The notes under the pieces were generated by a model. That model made no database searches. It was not told the origin of the DNA and saw nothing but the letters and a program-made list of their open reading frames with translations. DNA of 64,000 bases, taken from Prostheceraeus crozeri. Its lineage: Eukaryota; Platyhelminthes; Polycladida; Euryleptidae. How positions within the stretch are numbered: the stretch's first letter is position 1; every line of letters begins with the position of its first letter. Shown one piece after another: positions 1 through 11,689 of the stretch. Position numbers and translations under genes: made by a program. The stretch lies in assembly GCA_907163375.1 (NCBI GenBank), contig CAJQUW010004580.1:434001-498000 (forward strand), in the 5' to 3' direction.

Positions 1-652
1 CTGACATCAACACATAAATGAAGGGGAACCATCTCCCATATCTCTTTCCCAACACAGTCACGAGTTAATAGAAGAGATATGGAACGATTTCATACATTGC
101 ATCCATACTCCATTCTTTGCAACCCATCAACCGCTTTAAGTTCATTTCTGTCCCCAGAATGATAAGTCTTTCGTCATCTTTAGTATCAACTAAACTGAAC
201 TTTTCTTCTGCAACTGTCATTAAGTCATCTAGTTGCACGTTTTCCAACGTGTCTGGCTCGACGAGCTTGTGCTTTCGCCGCTCTCTGCGTGAAGTTTGCA
301 AAGCAGTTGTGGTTGATGGTAAAACTTCTTCGGTCTTTCTTTTGCCGTATACTCTATGCACGATCTGACATGGTTTAGCAAACCTCTGCTCAGTTGTCAT
401 TTGTTTGATGTCATTCATCAGTTTTATTCCCTCAAAATTTGGTTTATCATGTAGATGCACATTTGATGTTGGTACTGTAATTAGCTGTGATGTGACGTTA
501 TTCATTGTTATTCTTGCCTTACACTTTCTCTCAGTGGCATCTGAGCATTTCCAATACGTTTTATCGTTTCTTGTTCTATCAACTATATAAATAAATTCTT
601 CAAAAATTAGTAGTGGCTTATCTTTCGTTGTTTTTGTTAATTGGAAGTTCAT
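1..652 (-). pseudogene. FLYWCH zinc finger plus start of a MULE-type transposase, partial
   Basis: The reading frame starts at 652 and runs 195 codons toward the left edge. Residues about 17-70 fit a FLYWCH zinc finger, a DNA-binding fold found in many Mutator-like (MULE) transposases and in genes derived from them: an F/Y pair near 20-22, W34-C36, C44 and H66/H68. A basic linker follows (SRRERRKHK near 122-130). The last residues, EWSMDAMYEIVPYLFY, resemble the start of the MULE catalytic domain, where family members read W-x-DGTF-x-VP. A stop follows at about 65-67, yet the bases up to position 1 still encode a FPFIYVLM-like stretch typical of the next part of that domain. I therefore read it as a decayed copy, or a gene whose splicing I cannot see. 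Most of the catalytic domain lies outside the window. Confidence 0.6.
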
Positions 653-2767
653 TGCGACGAGGTTCCTATTGCAATGACTGCCACCGAAATAGATACTAGC
701 AATGCGAATTCAAGTTTGAATTCTAAATCAAACTGCGCCTGTCCATGGAAATGGACTGTGATTAAGCTATAATGCAAATGAACTACGATGCAACGTTATG
801 ATATCAAAGCGATTGAGTAGAAACCATAGATGTGAAAAATGAAGATGCATAGTCTTCCATAAAATGACATTTCTATATCTTAGAAAATAACAAAACCATA
901 GAAAGTCTACTATAATCTACTTCTATGGACTATATAGCTATCAAAAGTGATAGAGCTCCGCATAGAAGTCCAATATAAAAAATAATTGAGAGATTTCTGA
1001 AATTATCGTACACTGCTGCAATTGTCGACGAAATGAATCTGTCGACGATATGAACCCGTCGACGATATGAACGTTTTCCTCAAAAATGGTTGTCGACGAA
1101 ATGAACGTGTCGACGAAAACGACTAGATCCAATACTATGTACATGATAATATTTAGACAACACTGATAAATACAATTTAAAAATGACCAAATTTTTCAAA
1201 TGATTGCGAAAATACATTTAAAAAATACTACTTAATTGTGTCACAGCCACTACTAAAATTTTTGATATGCAGCAATAACGTAAGCATTCAAATTGCTGAC
1301 TTCTCGATATCTAGGATGTAGCTGACGACTATGATATGATCTATAGCGTCGTCTTTACATGCATAAAGTTGATCAGTCATTTCAAAAATGCACATCATTG
1401 AAATCCATCATGCAAAGTGTTAGCAAACATAGTAAAATTCAGACTATTGAAGGTATTTCTCCCCTGTCCAAGGCATTGTAAACATGCGAAAGTTGGGCCA
1501 AATTGGTAATTCAAGCATAGATAGGATTGTAAGTCGGACGACTTCGGTGAAGTTGCGGTTTCGACATTCACTTTCAAGAAAACCAAAACTTAAAATGAAT
1601 TAACCCATCCGACAATAAACCAACTTCATATTCGACTAAACATCGTTCTCTACGCATAACTTCTGGTTGATGTTTTTAATAAAAAATATCTTCAGCTGTT
1701 TCTTTTTATAAAATATTGTGTCACCTTTTTCTTACAAATCAATTGAGCCTTCAGAAAAAGATGTTGCAAGCAGAAATTACCTGGATCTAGTAAAATAGTT
1801 GCTGCCCTTAAATGTGAACTTATTGTTCCGTCGAAGTACCGCATTGTCACGTACTAGCCGATACAGACTCCTGTTTTGTGATCTCATGTCATGTCTAAGT
1901 TGATGATCTTGGAATCATAGTCACAAAACGCGACAGATATCCTATTGTCCTCATGTATTTTGAATGCTAAATAAGCAACACTGCAAATAGGTATATATCA
2001 AATGATGACTGATAATCCAACAGATTGTCATATAACTTCGATGTCGGCAACTTTGAATATCTCTTGGATTCTACAATGTCATGCGCACAAATCGATTTCA
2101 TACTCCATCACCTGCATATATCTAAGCTAAGTAATTAAAAGTTGTTAGATGAACCAACAACTCGCCCTTCAGGATCTGCTAGTTCACCATTCATACAATT
2201 GTACATCGCTGATAAGACACTCAACTGTCATTGTTCAGTTTTGCAGTTGAATTAGTTAACCAGCTACATAATGAAGGTGGAAGTTATGTCAATAGAGGTC
2301 ATCTAAACGTAATTATAAGTCTCAGGGATATATTTTGGCTGATACACTGTTCTATTCATGAAGTGGCTGCATGAAAATTCTGGACTTTAACAAACTATAC
2401 TTATTCAAGTGAATTCAGTGATTTCGAACTTTACAGTGAGTGAACAAAGTTGCAGGCTGTTGAAGCTGGTGAACCCATGAACTAAGCGAATGAGATTTTA
2501 TGTATCAGCTGAACTGAACGAAGAATTTGCCTACCATGGAAATTGTTGAAATTCATCCAATTTGCATTCGCTGCATCCAATTCTTTTGATTTTTTAAATG
2601 GTGATTTGTGGTAACTGTGGATACAGGGCAAAATCTACAGAACATACACGATTTTGATAGAACTACTATAGGGCCAGCTCTACCTAGACCTAGAAACTTG
2701 AATGAAAATTAAACTGAAGATGATACCAGAAAAGGAAAATATACTTATTATTCACGCTTACAGCATG
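653..2767. other. Non-coding stretch
   Basis: No gene is supported here. Short open frames exist but none has a recognisable domain or convincing splice sites. The only structure I see is the short repeat cluster at 1023-1122, listed separately. Confidence 0.5.
1023..1122. repeat. Cluster of GTCGACGA-type short repeats
   Basis: Five copies of GTCGACGA, four of them followed by A/T-ATGAA, occur within 100 bases at spacings of roughly 15-33 bases. GTCGAC is itself palindromic. The cluster looks like a degenerate minisatellite or the sub-terminal part of a decayed element; no terminal repeats were found beside it. Confidence 0.6.
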
Positions 2768-2930
2768 TTGGTCAGGTGGGTCAAGTGGGTAAAAAATAGA
2801 GTGGGTCTTGAATCAGGAGGCCGTGTGGGTCACGTGGTCATATTTTCGTGAAAAGTCGGTGGGTCAGTAGGTTAGTGTCGTGTGTCACATATGCTTTGGA
2901 TCACGAGGGTCCTGGATCAAGTTTGGTTTG
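2768..2930. repeat. Degenerate GTGGGTCA repeat
   Basis: The motif GTGGGTC(A) recurs several times (GGTGGGTCAAGTGGG near 2772, GTGTGGGTCACGTGG near 2822, CGGTGGGTCAGTAGG near 2860), together with GGATCACGAGGGTCC farther on. It looks like an old simple-repeat tract with much mutation. No coding potential was seen. Confidence 0.5.
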
Positions 2931-5735
2931 CACACTTCCAACTCTGCAGGATTCGAATCACCTCGTGTGTCTAAAAACACGAAGCTAAGAGCATTATAAT
3001 ATGATTGCTTGACACTAGGACTCCAATAAAATTTGCACTTCTTGCAGATAAGGTTAGCTGACCAAGTGAAGGCATTTCAATAATGATTTCAAAACTTGGT
3101 GGATACAAATTGATTAGAATACAGTCGAATTCGTTGTGTGGTTGTCAATTTCAGTACAATTGACTATTCTTACTAATTACCGTTTAAAAATGTTTGCCGG
3201 TGTGGCATTCTGTCTCTCTTCTAGTCGTGGCCCCGCTCCCTTTAAGGAATGTGTAAGAAAATATATCACATTGATAGTTATGAGCTTAATCGTCAGCAGA
3301 TATGAATGTAACTACGAGTATGGCACGTGTGAACTTTGGAACGGTCATTGACCGCATTGTTGGACTGTTGCATGTAGGTATCTTATGTCTTTTTAACTCG
3401 AATTTTTAATGTCCCTGTCATCTTATGTCTAAAGAGCCCTATTTTAGTTAAGCTAAATTGTTTACCCTGCTGCTCCGTCGTAAAGAAAGCCGGAGACTTT
3501 CCAACTGTTCATCTCTCTGGTCTTCTACTGTACATGCAACACCTTCCTTTCGGATCGTTCACTACTGTCCAATCGGTTCTAGATAGACTTAACTGAAACG
3601 TCATAAAAACGGAGGCTCACTTTCTCATCTTATGCTATCACTTACACATAGTACATGTATAGTTGCACATTATATTGATAATCAAATTTCATTTCTTGAA
3701 GTTTTTTCCTTTCTAAGCCTTAGAAGGACTCATTTCTACTGCAGTCGATTATGTCAGAGTAGGAGCCATAAAGTATTAGCAGTTTCGCAGCCCTACATGG
3801 TGAATAAAAATACAAGTAATATTTGACATTGAAAAAGTATCACGGATTTCTGAAAATGATTGAGTGAGATCATGTAACTGTGACTACTATAGTCGACAGA
3901 TAATTCCACCTAGCTCTATCAACTTTTGAATACGCGGACGCCGAAGTATTGTCGTGATTTAGTGACTTAGCGTTCAAAGAACTTCGACTATAAAACAAAA
4001 AATATACTTTTACTTTTCTCGATATCAACATGATCTCCTGTTGTTTGGTCAACTACGACAGATAATTACTCACAAACCTTGCATATACAGTATATTAATG
4101 CTGTGAGGAGAACTCGATTTTCAAATACCGTTGAGTAGTGTTGAACAGGAGTGCCCATAATGATCTCGTATGTGCCTACCGGTGCTACGCAGTTCGGATC
4201 AAATTCATCTATCGATGCACGTTGGATCCCAAATGCACTGTCGATCAAAGTTATACGAAAATCATGCCTACACAGCTACAGAGTGATTGAGATGACGAAC
4301 AGAATAGCTGAATGTCTCAAAATGCATACATTTGCCTCAATTAGTCATTATCGGTCTGACATAGATATTGAGCTCATTGCGCAAATGAAATATCTATTGA
4401 AGTCATATAATCAATCGACTGATACCTGTCAAGTTTTTTCATTTTTTGTTGTAAGATGGCAAGATAGTAAGGTAGTAACCAGACAGCGATGTCTAAACAG
4501 CACGAGAAATTGGTGGCAAAGTTCGTGAAGAATATGGAGGCTTTCCATTACGTTGTGAAAAAATATCATGATGAGCTCATGGCTTGTTTGAAGTTGTATG
4601 GTTTTATGAAGCTTGTCTATGAGAAAATTTGATAGCACTTGCTATTAATGGTGCGTCTGTAATGCTTGGTCGTCGATCTGCATTGTTGCGAAAATACGCG
4701 AAAGGTTTCCTTGTGCAATATACAATTCTGTTGGCTTTGTGCTGTCCACAGACTGGAGTTTTCCGTCAATAAATGAGTTGAAGAAGTTATTGGGACAAAT
4801 AACTTAAATGTATATATGAAAATTTTATATTCTTCACACTATCAATCAACAAAGAATCAGAGAGAATTGCATAAAGTGGCGGAATCACACTGGGTATCCA
4901 GTTTTTCTCGATCGGTCGAATATTGATTACGAACGCATCTACTGAACGTATCGTTCGAGCAGTTTAGAAGAATTGCGAAAACCGATGCTGCTGATGACCC
5001 AGTGAGAGATGGACGCGAGAGAGCTAGCTACAAAGGCCTAGCAAACCGAATGACAAATGGTGAATAATCTCGCAATTATTAGTCCGGCAGTCAGAACGAG
5101 TTTCTGCAGGGAACAAGACCGAAAATGAGACTTTCACAGAATGATGTGCACCCTGTTCCTACTACGAATCTGCTCGTCTGCTGAGCTCTACCTGGTTCCT
5201 CCTCCTGTCAGAAAGAATCAAAGAAAAACACGTGCTAGTCCAATGGGCCGCAAATTGTAGTTTTTGGCTCAAATGAATTTTTTATGTTTTCTCTGATTAA
5301 GCGAAAAGCACTAGGCTCAGAATTACAATTTTTGACATGGAATGTCTTCATGTTGATTCCTAACATGTCCGTGCACCATTGTTTATGAAACTAACAGATT
5401 TTGCAAGCCTCCGAAGCATTTTGAGCAATTTAATCTGCATTAAACCACACTCCCGCATACAAGGCTAATTAGAAATATGAGAATATGCAACACATGCACA
5501 CCATTGTAAATGATCTTAGAGAACTTGAGTTTGTTAGAAATTTTTGATCTTAATCAAGTGATACCTTAACAGACTTTTGGCATTTCGCTTAAGATAGCGG
5601 ATTCAAAAATAAATTACAGTGCAACTCAAGGGCTTGTTGGTTATTTCTGACATTGTGTAAACCACTCAAGATAACTATTTTCGACTGAGGATGCATGCAA
5701 CTCACAATTAGAGCTGGAACGGTTAGCTAAGATTC
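2931..5735. other. Non-coding stretch
   Basis: No supported gene. Two overlapping open frames of 125 codons (4151-4528, plus) and 60 codons (4066-4248, minus) have no recognisable domain. A stretch near 4030-4055 (TGATCTCCTGTTGTTTGGTC) recurs with small changes near 19026-19050, suggesting two decayed copies of an unrecognised repeat family. Confidence 0.4.
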
Positions 5736-6545
5736 AAGAATGTTGATTATGATTGCGATTATCTTAGCTCAAAAGTTTGACTGTGATTATGACTGATTGA
5801 AGTGTTGAAGAATGTGATTATGATTAAGGCGGCCATAGGCCGCTTAATTGATTATGATTATGATTGATTAAGGTGTTCAAAATTGCTACTATGATTAATG
5901 TGTTCAAAATTGCTACTATGACTAATGTGGTCAGACCAATTATCATAAACGCTGGATGGGTTAAATATGATGTTTATTACGACTTTCAGACGCTTTGTTG
6001 AGTCAATGTTAATTTTAGTGCGGTGAAGTAATAATTTGAATCGTGATAAAAATGCTTAATACTGGGCAGTGATAGCAGTTTTTATTTAAACTCATCTCCT
6101 TGTTCAATTAATAAGCTTACTGAATTACTATTGCTGTTATGATTCGATTTTGTCAAGCCCAATCATAGCGTACAAATTGACGAAAATATTGAATCCAGTG
6201 GTCAATTGAGTATGTTTTGATTATCTAAGGTACACGCAAAGAGAAAACATTGGGGGAAGATATTCCATGACGAGGCGTGAACGCATGTTCGTGACCATGC
6301 ATTAACTGGCGTTCTCGACGACACTGAGTTCTGATCCTAGCTGATGTTCGGATGACTAAAATTAAAATTAATCAAATTTACTGATTAATTAACGTGATTT
6401 TGATTATGAATCAATGATTGATTAAATTTTCAAAACCTTGATTATGATTGAGATTAATGATTGAACTAAATTTCAATGACGTGATTATGATTAGCCTCAA
6501 TAAGTTAATTGATCAAGATTTTGATTGATTAAATGATTGATTAAT
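5736..6545. repeat. Two tracts of GATTATGATTGATTAA-type low-complexity repeat
   Basis: Degenerate runs of GATTATGATT/GATTGATTAA occupy about 5736-5935 and 6355-6545. They flank about 420 bases of ordinary sequence. A small palindrome, GCGGCCATAGGCCGC, sits in the first tract near 5830-5844. This is probably an expanded simple repeat; it lies in the downstream part of the dehydrogenase transcript that starts at 7033 and so would be intronic if that gene is active. Confidence 0.6.
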
Positions 6546-6600
6546 TCAGCTCTACTCACAATAGTCTACATTCCGCTTAAAATCATGCATGATGACTTAC

Positions 6601-7033
6601 ATTTTCCCTCTTGTCGAAGGATGTCCAGAACTTTGCCCACACAGGCCTGTACTTCGCCGTCATTTGTAACATCCATTTGCAAGACATGCATCAAACCAGT
6701 CTGTGACTCCAACTCTTTACTTCTATCTGATTTTGCATCAAGGCAACATGCGAATACACTAAAGCCTTGACTTTCCAACCTTTTGGCAAGTCCATGACCG
6801 AACCCTGAGTCGCAACCTGTAATTAGAACTGCCCTTTTGCTTGCGGATTTGATTTTAGGACGATAGAAACACTTGAGAATAAGAAAACTCGAAAAAGTGA
6901 CGACACTGACGACGATTGCTCGCGAAATGAAGGAACCGTGAACAAATAAACTTTTCCCAGAAAGACGGGACAATAAGATCACTTGAAGAGTAACGGAACA
7001 CAAAAAGATGACTGCAACACGTAGCTGGATCAT
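6601..7033 (-). CDS. First coding exon of an SDR9C-type membrane dehydrogenase (retinol / hydroxysteroid / BDH1-like)
   Basis: The exon encodes 144 codons plus one base. An N-terminal hydrophobic segment (about residues 5-23) and a second (about 38-57) suggest membrane anchoring. The Rossmann start follows: VLITGCDSGFGHGLAKRL near residue 69, carrying the TGxxxGxG cofactor motif in the TGCDSGFG form typical of the SDR9C group (retinol dehydrogenases, HSD17B6-like enzymes, BDH1, HSD11B2), and then MDVT, which binds the adenine ring region. The frame reaches a splice donor, AAT|GTAAGT, with the last exon base at 6601 (phase 1). The catalytic exon (NNAG, YxxxK) should lie at lower coordinates or beyond position 1; I could not find it. 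Family members are NAD(P)(H)-dependent alcohol/ketone oxidoreductases of the ER or mitochondrial membrane. The substrate cannot be told from this exon. Confidence 0.8.
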
Positions 7034-9999
7034 TTCGATGAGATGAGCAGTTGCGAGGGTCGCAGTAGAGCGATGACAGCTGTGTCTACAGCTCTTGACG
7101 ATAGTAGTGTTGAATTCTAATTAGGTGTACAGTCAATAAATGCTTGCTGTACTTTCGTCATTGTTATGACGTCAGTTAATGCATTCAATACAAACGTCGA
7201 CCAGATCGTAATTCAATGCTGATAATGAGTAAGTTAGCTTACTTTTCGTTGTTTCTTCCCGAGTTCATTCATTGACTGATCCTGTGATTGTACTTACGCA
7301 AATGAAATTTTAAAATCACGTGATGACTTTAAGTGTCGGATGCAAAAACTGTGTGAGAGGCGTCGACAACATTTGAATGGCACATGAAACACTGCCGAAG
7401 TTTGGAAAGGAAATATCCATGGAAATATCATATAGGCAAGGATGCTGCCTGTGATAAAGCGAATTGGCATTTAGTGTCATTCAGGAACTGGTAGGAATGT
7501 CATTGGAAATTGTTGTAACTTCATGTCTGTAACAGTTATCTTATTCCAACCATAGACAAGCATATCATAAAAATTGCTATTTGAGATTACTATTGTGCAA
7601 CAATTTAATATTGCAGTTCAGATATCTGAACAATATGCTATAGGGCTGACGCCCGAAGTCATAGCATATTGCGGTTCTGAGTTCTGAGATCTGAATCGCA
7701 ATATCATTGTGTTGAGGTTTTCTATCATATGCTAAACACATTGCGGTTCAACATTTTAACAATGTAATCAAAGTCCGGAGAAACAGGACGACAGCAGTCT
7801 AATTACGCAGGCTGCAGGTCTATCTTGACCATGGCGATTGTACCATCGGTGAGCAAACGAAATTGCAAGTCCGTTCAGCCGTTTAACCATACGTACGGAC
7901 TACCATTTTTGAATCGAATTTGCGGATGCGGAACTTCTTGTGACAAGTAGTGCGAATAAACGCAATCGGAGCTCAGAGAATTTAAAGCCCATATCCGTTT
8001 ATGGATTATAGTCTAGGTTGTCGTAGGTTTCTCTTGTTTATCTTTGAATTCACTCACGTTTTTCATTTTTTTCTGTATGATGTAGGCGTTATAGAATATA
8101 TGCGTAGATCTTAAAATTATTACCTCGGCAGTGTCAACATATTACACAACACTAGCTTATCTTTCGAAAATCAGTCTGTAAAGGCCACTGTACAATTTTC
8201 CAGGTATAGAGTATGGATGCTTTTTGCAAAAAGCATTTTGCTTATGGTGAGGATTTCAGTAATTAGCATTCAGAATTCAGTCATAGCAATTCAGTAGCGT
8301 AGGAGATGTAATGAGTATTTCTTGGTATAATGAAGCCTTCAACTTTCTAGATTCAGATTTCAATGTGACGTCATTGTTTTTGTTTTTGTTTAAAGAATAC
8401 ACAGGCCTTTATAGAATTGCTGTGGCGCATCAGGTTATCATTTTTGTTGGAAATTTTACCTGTAGGGTCTATTTTCCTACTAAATAATATTTGCTTGCTT
8501 TGCTTGCGAATGAAATATTAAATAAGAAAATTAACAAAACAAAATTGTGATTTTTGGATAGATTCGATCACAGTTGATGATGGGAGAGACTTTTCCAATC
8601 AAATCCTCTACATGTATATAAAAAGCTATAGATAGTTAATAGCATGTAAATGCATGTAATAATAGCATAAAATGCATGTAAAGGTGTTACTGATCAGTGC
8701 AATGACAATAATCAATAGTAATAGTAATCTGGAGTAAAAGCCCTTTTTCAAATATCATCTGAGAAAGTGATTCATATCGTAAAAGCTTATTTTGTATTTT
8801 GTACGTCGTAGGCCCTATCATAATCCCTTCAAATTTCTCTGTAAAACAACCGATGCGGATACAGACAAAAGGATATGCGCTTTTCGGATATTCCAATAAA
8901 CGTAACTGCGCTGTGAGGTTTCCAATTTCTTTCGATTCGTGCCCCCTCTCCTCTATTAGCATCAAGATTCTGATGAAGATTTTCTGATTACATCGTTAGT
9001 TATCATGCACAGTCATGACATTGATTTTTGAAAAATTGTGATTATTTTGATAGTTATCTTTCTCAAGAATACAGGGAGTTGACAAAATTACGCCTAATTT
9101 CTAAAGCATAGTGTTCAGATAAGAGCAAAGGATGACGTAGTTCGATAGAGTGACCAGCCCACTTGCTCCATTAGACAACTCCTCACTTTATTCTGTGGAA
9201 AGTGATCCTTCTATGGGACGCAGTCTATCACGAGAGACTGCCCATTTTCAAAGCTTTTAAAAAAGCAACATGTCAGACTTTCAAGATTGGAACTGCGAGA
9301 AAGTTGTTGTGCGTATGATCCCCCAACATGACTACAAGAGTATTTGACATAATGGCGACCAATTATGAGCCTTCTCCGTTTACAATTTTGATAATTTAGA
9401 CATCAAGGTGCTCCCGTTGCAACAAAATTCGGATATGATTTGGTTAGCTAATTCGTTTTGCCATAAAAGTGATACTTGAATACTGTTTCATTGATTCTTT
9501 CAAAAAATCGGGCATAATTTTGTTAACACATAATAAGTGTATATCCGTCGCCCCGCTAGGGTGCTTTGACAAACACGACCTACTGGGGGAGGGCGCTTCC
9601 GGAACTAAAGGTCCAAATTCAATACAAAATACACCAAATGAAAGCTCCTATGATGACGAGTCAGAATATCATCATTGTTTTGATATTTAATGAGGTCGTT
9701 CAGATTAGAAACGCTAATAAATATCAGTAAGTTTGTATTTTGTAATCCGTTCCAATTACGAAAATTTACAATTTTAAATCTTGAATTCAAAACGTCGAAG
9801 TCGAAATAGAATCTACAAGGAACTTATCATTTTCTGTTCAAATTGACACAAGAACAGTTTCTTATAGAAATTCGAATAGTTTTAATATTAATAAGGACAT
9901 CTGAAAACATTCACAGCGAAAATAGTGCAAAATTCGACAAATCTGTCGTACATTCAAGTTTTTTGAAATCTCATTGTGACGAAAGTATTCAGCAGACAA
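7034..9999. other. Non-coding stretch upstream of the dehydrogenase exon
   Basis: No gene supported. It would contain the promoter and 5' leader of the dehydrogenase, but no clear core promoter motif was identified. One inverted repeat at 7608-7709 is listed separately. Confidence 0.4.
7608..7709. repeat. Imperfect palindrome (foldback)
   Basis: CAATATGCTAT (7631-7641) pairs with ATAGCATATTG (7661-7671) around a loop that itself holds GGGC/GCCC. Outside it, GTTCAGATATCTGAA on the left is mirrored by GATCTGAATC on the right. This gives an imperfect hairpin of about 100 bases, probably a small decayed foldback element. Confidence 0.55.
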
Positions 10000-11009
10000 G
10001 CATCTTGATTGCAGCAAAGGAAGTCTGTGGTGAAACGAAGGGAGGGAAAGAAATCGACAAAGAGACATGGTGGTGGAGAGAGGAGATGCAAGATGTCTTG
10101 AAAGAGAAGAAAAGGCGTTCAAAATGTGGAAGCTGCATGGCGGGCAAGCGTGTAGAGAGAAGCAAACGAAAGCAAAAAAGGAGACCAAGACTGCAGTTGC
10201 TAAAGCTAAGGCAGAGGCCTCGAAAGACTGGTATACCATGTTAGACACAAAGGAAGGTGAAAAAATGATCTACAGGATTGCGAAGCAAACGTCAAAACGG
10301 AGACGAGACATTGGAGAAGTGACGGCCACAAAAAATCGAACTGGAGAGATAATCACTGATGGAATGAAAATCAAAGACAGATGGAAAGAATATTTTGACG
10401 AACTACTAAATGTAGAAAAATCAAGAGAAGAACTTGAAGATTGCAGGCAGTTGAAGGACCAATCCCAACGGTCACGAAGATGGAAATACAAAGAGCATTG
10501 AAGAAAATGAACAATATAAAGCAACAGGATGCACTGGTCTGTCGATAGAGCTCATCAAACAACTCGGAGATGACGGTGTGGACATGATGCATGACTTACT
10601 AAAGGTGTGGCTATAGAGGAGAAGATGCCAGAGGAATGAAAGATAAGCGAGATTGTCCCGATCTACAAACAGACAGGAGAACCTAGTGTGGAAAATTTTG
10701 AAGATTAAAGCTATTAGAACATTCCATGAAAGCAATGGAGAAGATATTGGAAGAAAGACTGACAAAATTGATTAAAATTGATGACATGCAGTTTGGTTTC
10801 CAAAAGGGAAGGAGCACTATGGACGCTGTCTCCATTCTACAGCAACTACAAGAAAATGATCTGGAGGTCAACAGATACTTATTTATCACTTTCGTGGACT
10901 TGGAAAAGGCCTACGACCGAGTGGCAAGAAAGTTGGTGCACTGGTGCCTGAGGAGAAGGAGAACCCCAGAGAGATTGGTAAAAATAGTGGAAAATCTGAT
11001 TGTTTTATG
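10000..11009 (+). pseudogene. LINE (non-LTR retrotransposon) reverse transcriptase fragment, probably RTE-like
   Basis: Overlapping plus-strand frames match the linker and first half of the reverse transcriptase of an invertebrate LINE. In order: ETWWWREEMQDVLKEKK (about 10060), KAEASKDWYTMLDTKEGEK and IYRIAKQTSKRRRD (10210-10310), WKEYFDELLNVE (about 10385), the ALKKMNNIKATGCTGLSIE region (about 10500), PEEWK..EIVPIYKQ (about 10630), QFGFQKGRSTMDA (about 10790) and FVDLEKAYDR (about 10895), which is the motif holding the first catalytic Asp. The reading frame changes several times, and the YADD catalytic box and everything beyond are missing: the match ends where the tandem repeat at 10975-11685 takes over. 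The endonuclease half is absent too. The copy is dead. Clade assignment (RTE-like) is from memory of family motifs and is not firm. Confidence 0.8.
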
Positions 11010-11685
11010 AACAGCAGAAAGCTAAGTGACATGGTATATGATGACAATTCATCGTCACAACCCAAATACACAGTACACAGAACATAGATATCAAAGTCAG
11101 AGAAGCAACAATGAAATAGAATGCTTTACCACGGTGGAGACAGTGACATTATAAATTTGGTAAAAATAGTGGAAAATCTGATTGTTGAATGAACAGCAGA
11201 AAGCTAAGTGACATGGTATATGATGACAATTCATCGTCACAACCCAAATACACAGAATATAGATATCAAAGTCAGAGAAGCAATAATGAAATAGAATGCT
11301 TTGCCACGGTAGAGACAGTGACATTATAAATTTGGTAGAAATAGTGGAAAATCTGATTGTTTTATGAACAGCAGAAAGCTAAGTGACATAGTTATGATGA
11401 CAATTCATCGTCACAACCCAAATACACAGTACACAGAACATAGATATCAAAGTCAGAGAAGCAACAATGAAATAGAATGCTTTACCACGGTGGAGACAAT
11501 GACATTATAAATTTGGTAAAAATAGTGGAAAATCTGATTGTTGAATGAACAGCAGAAAGCTAAGTGACATGGTATATGATGACAATTCATCGTCACAACC
11601 CAAATGCACAGAATATAGATATCAAAGTCAGAGAAGCAACAATGAAATAGAATGCTTTACCACGGTGGAGACAATGACATTACAA
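10975..11685. repeat. Four tandem copies of a ~180-bp unit
   Basis: Units beginning TTGGTAAAAATAGTGGAAAA start at 10975, 11157, 11332 (TTGGTAGAAATAGTGG) and 11513, so periods are 182, 175 and 181 bases. Copies differ by single bases and small indels. The first unit begins inside the LINE coding sequence (the LVKIVENLI region), so the array arose by tandem duplication of the truncated LINE end and its flank. Open frames inside are by-products. Confidence 0.9.
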
Positions 11686-11689
11686 AATC

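Noticed and set aside
4066-4528. Two overlapping open frames (125 codons plus, 60 codons minus)
   Set aside because: No recognisable domain, no consistent splice sites, and neither fits the missing exons of the dehydrogenase.
9862-10248. Minus-strand open frame of 128 codons
   Set aside because: Antisense shadow of the LINE linker region, which has clear family motifs on the plus strand.
10975-11685. A regularly repeated block that at first glance could be read as a CRISPR-like array
   Set aside because: The units are about 180 bp, directly adjacent without spacers, and derive from a LINE fragment in an animal genome.
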